Shown in pieces: positions 37,601-52,600 of a stretch of DNA of 64,000 bases; position 1 is the stretch's first letter, and each line of letters opens with the position of its first letter. Both the position numbers and the translations under genes were made by a program. This DNA is from Anodontia alba. Lineage: Eukaryota; Mollusca; Bivalvia; Lucinida; Lucinidae. The stretch lies in contig OZ024825.1 of the NCBI GenBank assembly GCA_964016985.1, positions 32,518,057 through 32,582,056 of the forward strand, in the 5' to 3' direction. A model generated the notes under the pieces. The model was not told the DNA's origin. It did not search any database and saw nothing but the letters and a program-made list of their open reading frames with translations.

Positions 37601-40600
37601 GTCAGCATTTTTTAAAGTTTTTGATTAAAGTTTTTAACCCTTAAGCCAAACACAACAATTGTCGTCTGCTCGTCTTCTGTTGGTTACTTTAAAAGTCATT
37701 GTTGCAAACAGTGTGGACCCAGATCAGACTGCTCCTCTAGGAGCAGTCTGATGTTGGTCCATACTGTTTGCTTATATGCAAAAAGTATGTTTGAAAAGTT
37801 TGCAAGAAGATGCAGCAGACAACATAAACAGATGACATTTTCAGATGTAGTTTTTCTTGACCTCTTAAGGGTTAAAAGGGTATCTCCTGAACCTCTGAAT
37901 GGAAGTAGTTCATACTTGCCCTGATGCTAGATACTGGTCTGAAGTTCAATGCTGTACCGTCCTGACCCACACGATTGACCTTTAGGTCAAGGTTACCGAC
38001 TTAGAAAAAAGTTTATGTTAAAAATTTTATAGGCAAAGCATGAATCAGGCAAGCTACACTGTCCTGCAAAAGCTCTTAATTGAAGGGAGGTAACTTTGGT
38101 GACTTCCTGTTTCCTACATCAATCCAGTCTGAAAGCGGTCTACTCAAAAAGGAAAGAATTTGCTTCCCTTGAGAGCAAATTCTTTCCTTTTGGAGTGGAC
38201 CTCTTTTCAGAAGGGAGGCATAAACAATTTTGTCAAGAGTTGTCTCACCTGAAAATGTTTGAATTTCCGTTAAATATTCAGACATTTTATCTCCTTACCT
38301 TACTTGTCCTAAAGTTTGAACAAGTCCATTTTACTATACGTAAACAACTGGTGGATGAGTGGCAAATGGTGAAGACCTGGATCAGATGCAGCATTTTATG
38401 GTGTCTTATCTAGGTTTAGTTTGTTTGCCCATGCCTTTCTGTCCTAATATGCTCAGTACACATGTGAATACGTTAATTGGTTTTTGGAAGATGTAATTGC
38501 TTGGTATTTTCTTCTAAAAGAAAACATGCATTTATAATTGACAAAATCTTATTCCACTTTTCTGCTTCTGTGCTTTCTTCCCAAAACATTTGCCATAAGA
38601 ATGAATTATGACCATGAATTGTTGTAGCCTGTGCATTCTATTATAATATATAGTTTCTGCAGTTATTGATATTCTAACTGTAGACATTTTAAATTATGAT
38701 GGTATCTCAGCTGCACTGAGCCGGGCTCCATAACATCTGACTGCGATCCAGGCGTTGCAAGTTTGAATTCTTGCCATAGGTCTAGATAAGAGAGGGTATC
38801 AGGCAAATAGTGTTCTTATTTCTTGACGAAAACATATGTTGTGAGTACTCATTAGAAGTGCCTCAGCAAGGTGCTTCTAATGAGTACCCACAACATATGT
38901 TTTTGTCGAGAAATAAGAAAAATGTAGCTATTTTTTGGTTGAAAAACGCACCTTATCAGGAGCTATGCAAAGTTGCTCAGTCACATAACTACCATAAAAG
39001 TTGATCATGAAATCATTTCTATGGTCATTCTTGCCTTTACACTGATTTAAGAAGAGCAGTTGTCAGTTACTGGTGAAAGTATATGCACAAGTACTGGTTA
39101 ACCACATAGAGGACTAATCCTGCCCAGGAAAAGTGAAAGTAGGTTAACTTACTGCTTTGACATGACCTTAACAGTGTTAACTGGGCTGTAAAACTCCAAC
39201 TCAAACTTATCAACTGCACTGATCAGAATTTGATTTTGTCATATGTCTCTAATATTGAAGAATGAAATGTGTCATCTTGCTTGCTGCTTATGTCAAATTT
39301 AGTCATTTCACACTTACATTGAACTGGTTATAACTGTCATATCTAGTCACAATAATCATCTGTAGCTTAACATTGTCAGTTTGTCTTCAATGCTGTAGAA
39401 TGTCACTGAAATAGTAATATGAGAATAAGTCACATTTAATCACTAATGTAATTCAATTTTGGATGTCAAGCAGCAATCTTTACAGTAACAAATTGCATCA
39501 TTTATTTATGTATTTCAGACTGCTGTCTCACCCAATCCATGGGAAATTAGCAAGTGTTATGCCAAACATGAGGAAACTGAACACAGAGAATAAACTGCAT
39601 ACATCATTGTTTAGTGTGCTGTCTGTCAGACTGAGGGAAGGCTACACAATCAGAGAAATTGCAGTAACAAAAGGTAAGGCTTGATCTGATATTGTTATAA
39701 AATTTTTCACAGGCCTTAATAAGCTTTCTTATTTTCATAGATCCAGATAAGTGGAGTTTTCATATAAATATTCTTAGTTCACCATGATAACATATGTTGT
39801 GGGTACTCATTACAGTGTCAGTGGCCGTAAATAAGAGTGGGTATCAAGCAAATATTTTTCTTATTTCTCCACATGTGTTGTGGGTAATCATTAAAAGCGC
39901 CTTGAGGCGCTTCTAATGAGTATCCACAACATACGTTTTCCTGGAGAAATAAGAAAAATATCAATACTTTTGGATCGTAAAAAGCATCTTATCAAGAGCT
40001 ATGTCATTAGAAGAGCCTTGGCAAAGCATTTCTAATGAGTACCCACAATGTGTATTTTTGTGGAGAAATAAGAAAAAAAATATGAATACTTTTTGGTTGA
40101 AAGAAAGAGGAGTATGTAGATAAATATTTTCTTATTTCTCCATGAAAATATACATTACGGGTGCTCAATAGAAGCACTTTACTGAGGTGCTGTTAGTGAA
40201 TGCCACAACATATGTTTTTGTGGAGAAAGGTGCCTAATGTGGAGCCATGTACTTATAGTTTTGTGGTATAGCTTAGCTGCATTAAGCAAAAATGTATATT
40301 AAGTCAAGCAAAATTTGTAGCAGACGACATTCTAGATTTTTTTTTATGTCTTTAAGACATACATGAACAGTAAAGATTCAGATCAGCCAGCATGATATAA
40401 TTGTGTAGGTGGACAGGGACTGATCAGAGCACATAGATGCTCATGCTTGCTTTGAAGAAAACTTAATTAATACAGTCAACCCTCATTATACCGACACTTG
40501 ATACAACGACAAAATTCGTTATACTAACAATTTGACTAGCATGGAAACCTCTTTCAAGATGTGACATTTAATCAGAAATTGAGCAGGAACTTTATTATTC

Positions 40601-43600
40601 AATACTTCAAGCAACATATGTTTTGGATATTTGTTAGAATTGCCTCACTGAGGCAATTCTAACAGATATCCAAAGCATACATTGTATAATGAAATAAGAA
40701 TAAAACATGGCATTTGTTGCATGTCATTCTGCTCATTAAGAATTCCTTACAACAGCAAATTCATTTTAATGGCAATATCTTTGGGAAAAAATGCTGTCAC
40801 TGCATGCATGATATACCGTATTTGACCTAATTACCGCACTGTGCGCTTAGGTATTTCAAAATTACTGGGAAAACTTGTGGTAAAATATGCATATATCTAT
40901 TAAGGTACACTTTAAAAAAGATCAGCAAAGTACTTATTGGATGATGTTTAGGCGATTTTTATCTGATTTTCTTTATAAAAACATATGTTGTGGGTACAAG
41001 TCGATGCAATTCAAATGGGTACCCACAACATATGCCATTATAAAGAAGTAGACAAAAAGTACATTGGCTGTAATCTGAAGACTACGAAATTGCTCGACTG
41101 TGTGCTTATAGGGGTATGTGCAGTAATTAGGTCAAATACGGTATGTTTTCAACTATTCTGGCAGGCATAGCACAGTCAATAGCCTGTCTGACTGCAGATC
41201 CAGGTGCTGCAGAATTCCAATCCCAACTCGTCCACAACTTTTGTGGAGATGAAAATCATTTCTACGGTCATTCTCCCCTTCCAGTATCTAAAAATATTTA
41301 TCTCATTTTCTCCCTGAAATAGGGCATGACATTTAATTAGACCATCTCTGGATTTCAATGAAATATTGAGTCCTGTTTTCTGAGAAAAAACAAGTTGTCA
41401 TCATAGCTCCTAATAAGAGGGAGTGTCAGGAAAATATTTTGCTTATTTTGCCTCAAAACTTGTTGTGGGTACTCATTAGAAGCACCTATTGAGTACCACA
41501 ATATATGTTTTTGTAGAGAAATAAGAAAAAACATCAATAGTTTCGGCAGAAAAAAGCATTTCATCTGGAACTGTGTGTCATCTTTAGCCTGCAGAGTGTG
41601 ATGTATTATAATTCCAGGTGAGAGCCAGATTGATGTTCGTATGGTGTTTCCATGGAGGGAGTATGCCAGATTTGAATACTTGGTCAGAGCACCATGGCCA
41701 CTTGACAAACAGAAGTCAGTATTAGTATCTTGCTTTTGAACGTACTGTATTTACCAGGGCCCAGTTGTTTAAAGCATCCTTAGCTTAACGAGCTTGTTAA
41801 TGACAAAGTCATAAACAAATGTAGCTAAGGTATTTTCAAATACTTTGATATTTTTGCTGCTGACATTTTTATAGCTAAAATATCAATGTATTTCTTGCCA
41901 TTTTTTAAGACAGAAATTTTAGTCATGTTAGCTAACAACCTCATTAAACTTTGAACAGCTGGGTTCTATAATATTTGGACACCTTAACTCCTTAAATATT
42001 TATAAATGAATTGAAATGTCAGCAGATGACATCATTCAAATGTCTTATTTTCTTGGAAGATAAGGCTTGACATTTCATTTAAATATCTCCAAATGAATTC
42101 AGAGTCAGCAGATGACATTTTAAAATGTTGTATTTGCCAGGCTCCATAGCTCAGTCTGTAGGATGTCTGACTGTAGATGAATAGGTCACAAGTTCAAATC
42201 CCCAATTGGTCACGTAAATTTTGAGGAGATAGACATGAGCTTAACAGTGTTGACTGGGCTGTAAAACTGAAACTCAAATGTATTTCTCAGAAAAGAGAGC
42301 TTGACATTACAAACAAATTTTTTCTCCAAATGAATTGGTATTTCTGCAGCTGACATTTTTCTGATGTCTTTTATTCTGGAAAATAGAACTTATTTTATTC
42401 AAATTATCTTCTTTTGGAGAGAACTTGAATAAATTGTCAAGCTTTGTTTTCTGAGAAATAAGACAAATATTATTCACTTGTCATTTGCTTATATTGTCTA
42501 GATCATCTTAACCCTTGTCCTGCTGAACCTGGATATACCCTGTTTTGCAAACAGTGTAGATCCAGATCAGTTGGCTTCTGAAGAAGCCGATCTGGATCTG
42601 CACTGTTTGCCATCAAGTATGCAAATTTATAACAAAAATCTGGATCAAGTAATCTGATTGGCTGAAAATTAGAAGTGGGTGTGTTATCTTAATTTATTTA
42701 GCAGGACAAGGGTTAATTAGAAGTTAACCCTTGAAGTGCTAAGTAGAGTTGTAGCAGATGACCTCCTATTTTTTTATATTTTCAGAGAAAATAAGACTTT
42801 TCATTTCATGTGAATCACCAGGCAGATGAATGACATGAAATGCCAAGCCTTATTTTCTTTGAAAAATAATAAAAATAAAAATGCTTAAATTATTCAGCGT
42901 GACAAAAGTTAAAGCAGCATGCAAAATTGTAGCAGAGAAGATAAGGAGGATTGGCATTTCATGTGAATTGTCTGCTACATGCACATGAAATGCCAAGTCT
43001 TATTTTCTCTGAAAATGTGATCTGCTGCATGTATATTGCACACTTTAAGGGTTAAATCTTTTCTAATCTAATGTACTGGTACTGCTCACAACAGAATCAA
43101 TGTGTGGTAAATTGATTTATCAAGATGTCAAGTTTAATGAAAATTTTTACCCCCTAAATTTGATTTCAGTGCTGAAATCCAAAATCTCCTTGAGTTTTTT
43201 TTTTTTTACCCCCTCAGCTTCAATTTCAATGCTGATTTTCAAAAATCAGTGCTGAAATACCCTTTACTCCCATTTATCTGGAGCTCTGTAACAGTTTTAC
43301 TTCTTTTCCTTGAAGCAGAGCTTAACATTTTGAGTTAATTTGAATAAAATATTAACCCTTGTCATGCTGAATAAATTAAGATGCCCCACTCACTTCAAAT
43401 TTTCATCCAGTCAGATTAGTTGATCCAGGTTGCCGATACAAATTCACGTGTTTAATAACAAACAGTGCAGATTAAGATCAATTGGCTTCTTCATAAAGGC
43501 AGGGCATATCCGGGTTCAGCAGGACTAGGTTAATTGTATTGCAGGCACAGCACTCATATAGAGATAATCATAGAAGGAAGCTATGATTTCCTTCACGACA

Positions 43601-46600
43601 TATCCTGCTCCAGTCTCAACAAACAGGAGATGAGTCGTTTCAGGCTGGCTAACATACAGAGATTCAGGATGGCTCTTCAGGGGTAAGTTGTGTTACAAGA
43701 ATACCTAACCCTTAAAGAAAATATTTCATGATCATTCTCCACAAAAGAATGTTGCCGGACCGGCAACATTCTTTTGTGGAGGTTGATCATGAATTACTTT
43801 CCTCTGCTGATTGAAGAAGGACAGTTGTCAGATTCTGACGAAAGAACATGCACAAATACTTATTAACCACTTAGAAGGCTGAGCCTGCCCAGAAAAAGTT
43901 TGGTAAACTGACTGGCTTGACATGACCCTAAGAGGTTGACTGGGCCGTAAAACCTTAGATCAATCAATAACCCTTAAAGGCTCCATATTCCTCAAAAATT
44001 GACATTTTATTATCCAAGAAAGGTTTAATAAATTGATATATGGTATTAATTATTAAATTTATTATCCAAGAAAGGTTTAATAAATTGATACATGGTATTA
44101 ATATAATCATAAAATGTGGCACCTGACAGCCTGTAAAATTTCAGTTAGTCTCTTGTTCTTGAAATGAAATGATTTTTATCATATCTCTGAATTAATGTTG
44201 CCACCATTAATTCAGAATTACAATAAAAAATCATTTCATTTTTGATCCAGGTCAAAAAAGGAGACTAACTGAAATTTTATAGACTGTCAGATGCCACATT
44301 TTATGATTGTATTAATACTATTTATCAATTTATTAAACCTTTCTTGGATAAAAAATGTCTATTTTTGAGGAATCTGGAGCCTTTTCAAGGGAATGAATAT
44401 ACTTTCAGGGGAGACAACTCTGTAAAAATGGATTTGGCTGGCTTACATACGGAGATTCAGGATGGCTATTCAGAGTTATGTTGTATCAAAAGCATAATTT
44501 ACCCTTTAATGGGAATGATTATACATAGCTCTGTCAGAATGGTTTTACCTCCCTCCTTGAAAAGGATCTATGGTAAATGTCTGAAAATTTCATACGCCAA
44601 AGTTTCTAACAAAATTGCATATGTAAACAGTGCAGACTCAGACTGCTTCTGATGGAGGAGCAGTCTGATCAGTATCTACACTGATTGCCATTTCACTAAG
44701 TATTTTAAGAAACCACTGCATAAAGAGGAAGAATTAGGCATAGGGAGTATGGAATATAAAGTGTTTGAAATTTTAGGACATTTACTTTACTCTAATTTGC
44801 TTGGAAGAAAATTCTTTCCTTTTAGAGTAGACCCCACTTCAGAAAGGATTCAGTGTGCAAAAAAGCAAACAGAGTCATAAAAGTTGTGTCCTTTGTAAAT
44901 TATGGCAGAAAAACTACCAAGTCTATCAAGTTCCCTTAAATGCCAGTCACAGGGGCAACAGCAGGAAACATTCTAAAATATTTTATTATGCTAGAGAAAA
45001 ATATGTTGAAATTTGAGCCAGGGCAGGACAAAACCTACAGAATGGCATGTGTGCCCATCGAAGATGGATCAGCCTGGGCATCTGCCCAGTTTGATCAGAG
45101 TCTTTGCTGTCTGCATGAAGAAAGCTTGGGTCCTTAGCTACCCATTGAGCACACATTGAAGACTGATCAGACTGGACGGATGCCCAGGCCAATCTGAGTC
45201 TTTGCTAGGTGCACATGCCATTTTGTAGGTTTTCTCATGTGCTGGATCATTTTTTTATTATGTGCTAGCAAATAGTGTAGTCTTGGATCAAGCAGAACAG
45301 GCTGTTAACTGTCTACACTGGTGACATCATAATGTTGTTTGTTTTTTGTTTTTCTATTTGGAGAGACTCATATATTCGTTTCCTTGTTGAGCAAAATATT
45401 AAAATCAGTGAGTGATTGGCAAGGAAAATATTGAAATGAATCATTGCCAAGCAAAATATTTAAACAAGCTTCCTTAATAAGTTTCATATAAATAATGACT
45501 TAAATAACATATCTATTTAATTTCAGTCTTACCCAGACAGATCAGCTATTGGTTCATCTCCAGTCCTTTACAAGCAATCCTGTTCACTATAACCTCCCTG
45601 AGAGTATCAAGAATGGAGTGCCCCTATTTTATCTACCACAGCCAAATTCTATAGTACCATCACTGAACATGCAACTAAATTCCAAGTAAGTGTAATGGTT
45701 TAAATGAGAGGATTTGTTAAGGAGGAGTATTTTGGAATAATTCTGGGATAATTTTTCTTATTTCTTCATAAAGTATATGTTGTGGGTACGCATTAGAAGT
45801 GCCTCACTGAGGCACTTTTTAGTTCCCACAACATATTTTTTATGGAGAACTGTAGAAAATTATCCCAGAATTATCACCAAGTACTCCTTGACAAGTTCGG
45901 GGATAATTCTGGGATAATTTTTCTTATTTCTCCATAAAAAACATATGTTGTGGGTACTCATTAGAAAAACCTCAGTGAAGTGCTGCTGAGTACCCACAAC
46001 ATATATTTTTATAGAGAATTAGAGAGAATATCCCAGAATTGTCACCAAATACTCCTCCTTAACAAGTTCTCTGTTTTAGTGTTTTCAGAGTAGTTTGAGT
46101 TTGTCTTTCTCATAATAGATTTTTATACTTTACATATATGAAGCTTTCAGCAGTTTCTGTGGAAAACAGATTTCTCAATTTCTTGGAAAATCTCTTAGAG
46201 TAAGGAAGTATTTCCCTTAGTATGCTATCATACCATGTGATATTAAATTCTAACATGACGTTAACGTTTTTCCGATAGAACCTAATAGAAACGTCACCGT
46301 GTGAAAATAAGTAATAAATCACATCGTCAACATAGTGCGTGCAAAAGAGTGCGTTTGATGATGTTGCTTGTAAAAATTTACTGCTGCTGACATCCGAGGC
46401 AAAATAGTTCTTCAAAAAAATTGCAAAGATGTAGATTTTCCTTTAAGTATCATGTTAGAATCAAAATAATTTTTTTCTTTACTGTGAATTACCGTTGTAT
46501 AACGCATGTTGTTATCAAGCAGATATGAATATTAATTCACTCATGCTTCGACGTAGTGAATTAATATTTTTCAATATGCCCTCTAACAACATGCGTTATT

Positions 46601-49600
46601 CGATGATAATTCACAGTAGAGAAGAAATTATTTCTTAAGTAAAGATGCTTGAGCAGCAAATTGAGAAAGTGTACTAGATTAGATATAAAGAAAGATTTAA
46701 AAAAATCATTCAAAAGGTAGCTTTTTGTGCTTTTTATAAAACTTTCCTGCTTAAAGGAAATATAATTTAAAAGCTAAAATTTATATTCCCATGGCTACTC
46801 TTTAGTATTGCATTGCAGAGCAATTCTAATGAGGCCCCTCAGTACATGTTTTTGTGGAGATTTGTTTTCTGAATCTGAATACCTCTATTATCCAGAACTA
46901 TTGCTTTTCTTCTTCCAGAGATCCACTGTTAAATCAGTTTGCATCTTTCTGGACTCCAGTGGTTAACCTAGACAGAAAAGTCTGGTAAGTTAACAGATTC
47001 ATCCAAAACCTTCTCCTTACCATATTTGTCCTAAAAATGGAACAAGTCCATTTTACTACCTGTAGTTGTGTCCAAAAACTGCTGAATTAGTGGTAAATAG
47101 TGTAGACCCTGATCAGATACATCATTCTGTGGGCTCTGATCAGGGTCTACACTGTTTGCTCAAACCTATCTGTCCAGATACATATATTAAAGTAAACCAC
47201 TCATGAAAATACTGCCTTTTGGTGTTCATTTGATGAAACAAAAATCAGTCTTACACTAAAAAAAAGTATATATATATCCACTCTGTATTAATTCAGTAAA
47301 CTGAGAGTTTATAAATTCTCTTTTTAACCCTTGTCATGCTGAACCCGGATATGCCCTGCTTTTGCAAACAGTGTAGATCCAGATCAGTTGGCTTCTTCAG
47401 AAGCCAATTGATCTGAATCTGCACTGTTTGCCATTCAGTATTTGAATTTATGTCAACAGTCCGGATCAAGTAATCTGATTTGCTGAAAATTTGAAGTGTG
47501 TGTCCCATCTTAATATATTCAGCAGGACAAGGGTTAATATTTCTTGTATGTAATGCTTACATATATGGACACATTCTCAACAAATGTGTGGACCATTAAA
47601 ACACAGTGACAGTAGGATGTAATATGTTATGTTACACAGATTTTCAAATTATGCAGAAATAAACAATTGAATGAATTGCTCACTGAAAAGAAATATGGCT
47701 TACCATTACCATGCCTTATTTGCCCAAAATATTCAGAAACCTTACAAAGGTCTAGATACAAGTGGGTATCAGGTAAACAGTTTTCTTATTTCTTGACGAA
47801 TACATATGTTGTGGGGTCCTCATTAGAAGTACCTCGGTGAGGTGCTTCTAATGAGTACCCACAACATATGTTTTCATCGAGATTTTAGTTGATAAAAGTG
47901 CCTTATCAAGAGCTTTGACCTTAACTCATTACTGTACCTGTGCTAAAATTTGAACAAGTACATATTACTGTCAGTTGATGGGTCTAAATAGTACGTGATG
48001 TGTCTAAATACTAAATACTGGATGAGTAGCAAACAGTGTAGACCCTGATCAGACAGTCCATCCTGTGGCATCTTATCTTGGTTTACACTATTTACAGAGG
48101 CCTGTCCTAAAATTTGAACAAGTACATATTACTGTCTGTTGATGGGTCTAAATACTGCATGATGTGTCTAAATACTAAATACAGGATGAGTGGTAAACAG
48201 TGTAGACCCTTATCAGACACCCCATTCTGTGACATCTTATCAGGGTTTACACTATTTACAGAGGCCTGTCTATCTGAATTCTGTGTGTAAGTATGGTATT
48301 TAGCTTTGCAGTGTGATTTTTGTCACACCTGCTTGTAGCAGGGTGCAGCATAGGAGTTCGAATTTCTGTCCGTTTGTCCATCAGTCTGTCAACATTACGT
48401 TGAGTATAGCATTTAAGTGAAACAGCTGCGAGTGCCAAACCTTGCATACTAATCGTCCTCCATGTACCCTTTAAGCATGCACTGGGACCCAGTACCCTTG
48501 ACCTAGATTTCATGCTAGAGTGACTGTTGTGATTTTACGCCGAGTCATTTGATGATTCTCATGAAAAATCAAACCTTTTTTTTGCAGAAAAAAAAACAAC
48601 AAAGATAAATTTTAGAATGTCATCTGCTACAATTTTGCATGTTGCTTTAAAAGTAAATCTTTCTTGTATGTTTTACAATTTACAGGCAAAAGTGGATGCA
48701 TACTCACAGAGTTTGCCTAGTGTTAGAGCATGATATTCCACTGCACAAGAATATCCATGTACCAAACTCCAGTGGTCGATTCAGTATGGTGATGTGTCGA
48801 CAAGCTATGACCTCACTCCACATCTTCCTCAAGGAGTGGAGCTCCTTTGTGCTTTTGGAAAATCAGTCTTACATCAAATTCCTGCACAGGTAGGACTTAT
48901 TATACTTTGTCCCTTAAGTTAATTGAAAACACTCTTTGAGCAAACTCCACAGACAGCATTTGTTATTTTTTTTTTCAAATTGTCCAGGAAAATAAGGTTT
49001 ATAGATGTTTCATGCAAATTTAGTCTAAAATACTTTTTGGGCAAATTCTGCTGAAGGTATTTGGTATTTTTCATATTTTCCCAGAAAAAAAGGTTAGATG
49101 TTTCATGCAGATTGTCTCCCTGATCTTACCAATTAGAAATCTAAGATGACCAACACAGCAGCTATCTTGATGATCTATTTTTGTTAACTCCTCCCGAACT
49201 GATGGGTGATTTAGATCCCAGTAATTAAAACCTAGTATGCTGGGTAAAAATTTCAGCAGACATTTTGAAATTTTTTCCTCAGAAAATAGGATTTGACATT
49301 TCATGCAAATCGTCTCCAAAGGAGACAATTTGCATGGAATGTCAGATCCTATTTGCTGGAAAAAATAAGAAAAATATTATAAATTTTTTGTCTGCTGGAT
49401 TAAAGATTAAAAAATTGTGTAAATCTGAAGCCCAAGATCTATTTATAACATGAATGATCTAAGCTAGCTTGTTTTTTATCAGCATTACTTGAAGATCAAA
49501 AGTAGCAAAACAGGTGCCACTTGGAAGTCAAAGATGGGGGACAAAACAGCCATCTTGAAAATATGGGTGGTTTGAGATAGAGCTGGGCATCCCCCCCCCC

Positions 49601-52600
49601 CCCCCCACACACACACACACACACACACAAAAAAAAAAAAATCAAACATGATACTATCACAATATCAAGCATCTGATATGATATTATGTCATGATACTTC
49701 ATCCCTGTTGGTTTTTCTGTTGTTCTCGTAAAATATACGAGTATTATATTTAAAAGCCAGCATAGTATACATCGTTATAGAAGATACACTTTCATAATAA
49801 AACCATTCTACTGTTCTTTTTATGTAAATTCTTACACATATAGCTATGCTCAAATGTATATCATTTGAATCAGAGAAGTATTTATGGATTAGGTGCAGAA
49901 AATCTACAAGGCAGTTTTAAGTGGTATAAGAATAATCCAGATTTTTTGCCTTTTTATACCGTATTTGATCTAATTGCCGCACGGTGCGCTTAGGTTTTTT
50001 AAAATTACTGGGAAAACCTTTTAGTAAAATGTGTACCTAATAAGGGCACACTTTAGATAACGATTAGCAGAGGACATCGTGAGGGGATTATTAATAAGGC
50101 TTCCTTAATATTTGTTCCTGATTGTCTTTATAAAAGCATATGTTGTGGGTACTCATTTGAATTGCCTCGACTTGTTGAGGCAATTCAAATGAGTACCCAC
50201 AACATATGCTTTTATAAAGAGGTACATACAAAAATGTGGCTGTAACATGAAGACTACGAAATTGCTCGACTGTGCTCTTATAGGGGTATGTGCGGTAATT
50301 AGGTCGAATATGATATATCAAAAGTATGTTATGCAGGTATCATGAAGAAGTGATACTGACTGTCAGTATCATGATACAGTATCATCTAAAAAGCTGTCAT
50401 GATACATCAATGCATTGATGATATTGCCCCAGCTCTAATTTCAGAAAAAAATGTTAATGTAGTATCTAAATGATGCTGATTGGAAATCCAAGATAGCCAC
50501 CATGTCAGTCATCTTCTTGAAACTCTATAAATAAAGTCTCCTGAATCAGCCAGCAATTGGAGCCTAAGGATTTTTAGGGCCTCATGACCAGGCACCAGTT
50601 GTTCAGTGCATCGATAGCTTAACAAGCTCGTTAGTGATCAAAATAATTACTGTTCTAGTAAAGTACAATATCTAATTCACAGGTATTTTTGTTGAAAAAA
50701 TGTGAATAGCTTTTGCATTTGCAAAAGCTACTCACATTTTTTTCAGCAAAAATATTAGCATATATGCCATATTTAATGATCAAAGTTTAAACGATATGCT
50801 AACTAAAGACGTCATTAATTTTGAACAACTGGGCCCTGGTTGGTATTTATTAATTTTGTTTAAAAGGTTATCTGCTTATAGTAAATTTGCTATGCTAGAA
50901 GTCAACTATTGAACAATTTATTACAGAGAATCAAAAACAGACGATCCACCCTCTTCCTTCCTTCTCATCCGTGTGCCATCCAAGACTCCCTGCCTGGTTC
51001 TCCATCTAGCTTTTCTTGGAGGCACACCAGGGTACCAGCGACATGAAGTTGTAAAACAACTCAAACTGAAAGTCATGGCTCTCAAGTTTCCAAAGCGAGG
51101 ACCCAAGGCAGCTGAAAAACAGAGACGAGGACTGATCGTTCACAGACCTGAAGAGAAAGGAAAGAGAAGAAAAGCCCCGTTGTTGAGAGAGTGGTCGGAG
51201 ATTTTCTGTTGTGTCCTTCTTAAGAAACCAGTAGAAAGTGTTCTTCTTAGGTTTGTTTGTTTTCACCATACACCACAACCTCTTTATAACACTATTGATA
51301 ATGTTAAAAGGGACATAAAACACCATATCATCATCATAACACCATTGCTGGGATCCAAATAAAAAATCTTGTTAGTCAAACAGCCATGTTGTATCCAAAC
51401 AAAAATGTATAGATTATATAGAAAAATGACCATAAATGGTCATTTTTCTATATAATCTATATATTTTTGTTTGGATTACAACAATCTAAACAAAAATGTA
51501 TAGATTATATAGAAAAATGACTATAAATGGTCATTTTTCTATATAATCTATATATTTTTGTTTGGATTACAACAATCTAAACAAAAATGTATAGATTATA
51601 TAGAAAAATGACCATAAATGGTCATTTTTCTATATAATCTATATATTTTTGTTTGGATTACAACAATCTAAACAAAAATGTATAGATTATATAGAAAAAA
51701 GACCGTAAATGGTCATTTTTCTATATAATCTATATATTTTTGTTATGGTCATTTTTCTATATTATCTATATATTTTTGTTTGGATTACAACAATCTAAAC
51801 AAAAATGTATAGATTATATAGAAAAATGACCATAAATGGTCATTTTTCTATATAATCTGTATATTTTTGTTTTAATTGCAACACATTTGGGCTCCATCTT
51901 TAAACGTCTTATATCCGATAGCATCTTATGATTAATCGTCTTAGAGTTTGCAGTGTATTTGCCCTCAAATACCTTTACTCCTTACCATACTTGCCTAAAA
52001 TTTTAGTGTCTATTTTACTATCGTTTGATGTGTCTAAAAATTGCTGAATGAGTGGCAAACATTGTCAACAGTGGATCAGACACCACATTCTGAAGTATCT
52101 GAACTGGGTCTACACTATTTGGTTAGGCCTGTCTATTTACATATATATGTGGAAAAACTGTTGGACGCAATTTTACTCTGGTAAGTGATATAAGACCATC
52201 CTGGTCCTCTTGTTTGTTTTTTTTTCTCTAAGAAAATGATTGACATTTCATGTGAATCATCTGCTAGGCAGAGGATTCACATGATGTATCAAGTCTTATT
52301 TTATATGAAAAATGAAAAAAAAAGAAAGAAAAGAAATCGGATTTATTTGAATACTGCTTTAAAGGTTGATTACTCTATATATGGGTCTTTCAATGAAAAC
52401 CATAGCTCCAGATAAGGCACTTGTTTTCAATCAAAAACTACTGATATTTTCTTATTTTGCCACGAAAGCATAGGTTGTGGGTACTTATTAGAGGTACCTC
52501 AGCGAGGCATCTCTTCTGAGTACCCATAATGTATGTTTTCATTGAAAAATAAAAATATTATGTGGATACTCCCTCTTATCTAGAGCTATGAAAACATTCA

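Noticed and set aside
46110..46415. 101-residue minus-strand open frame
   Set aside because: AT-rich, no domain recognised, no splice or start context, inside an SZT2 intron next to a foldback; possible but unsupported.
51394..51873. CRISPR-like array of repeats and spacers
   Set aside because: Units are contiguous palindromes without unique spacers, in an intron of a eukaryotic gene.
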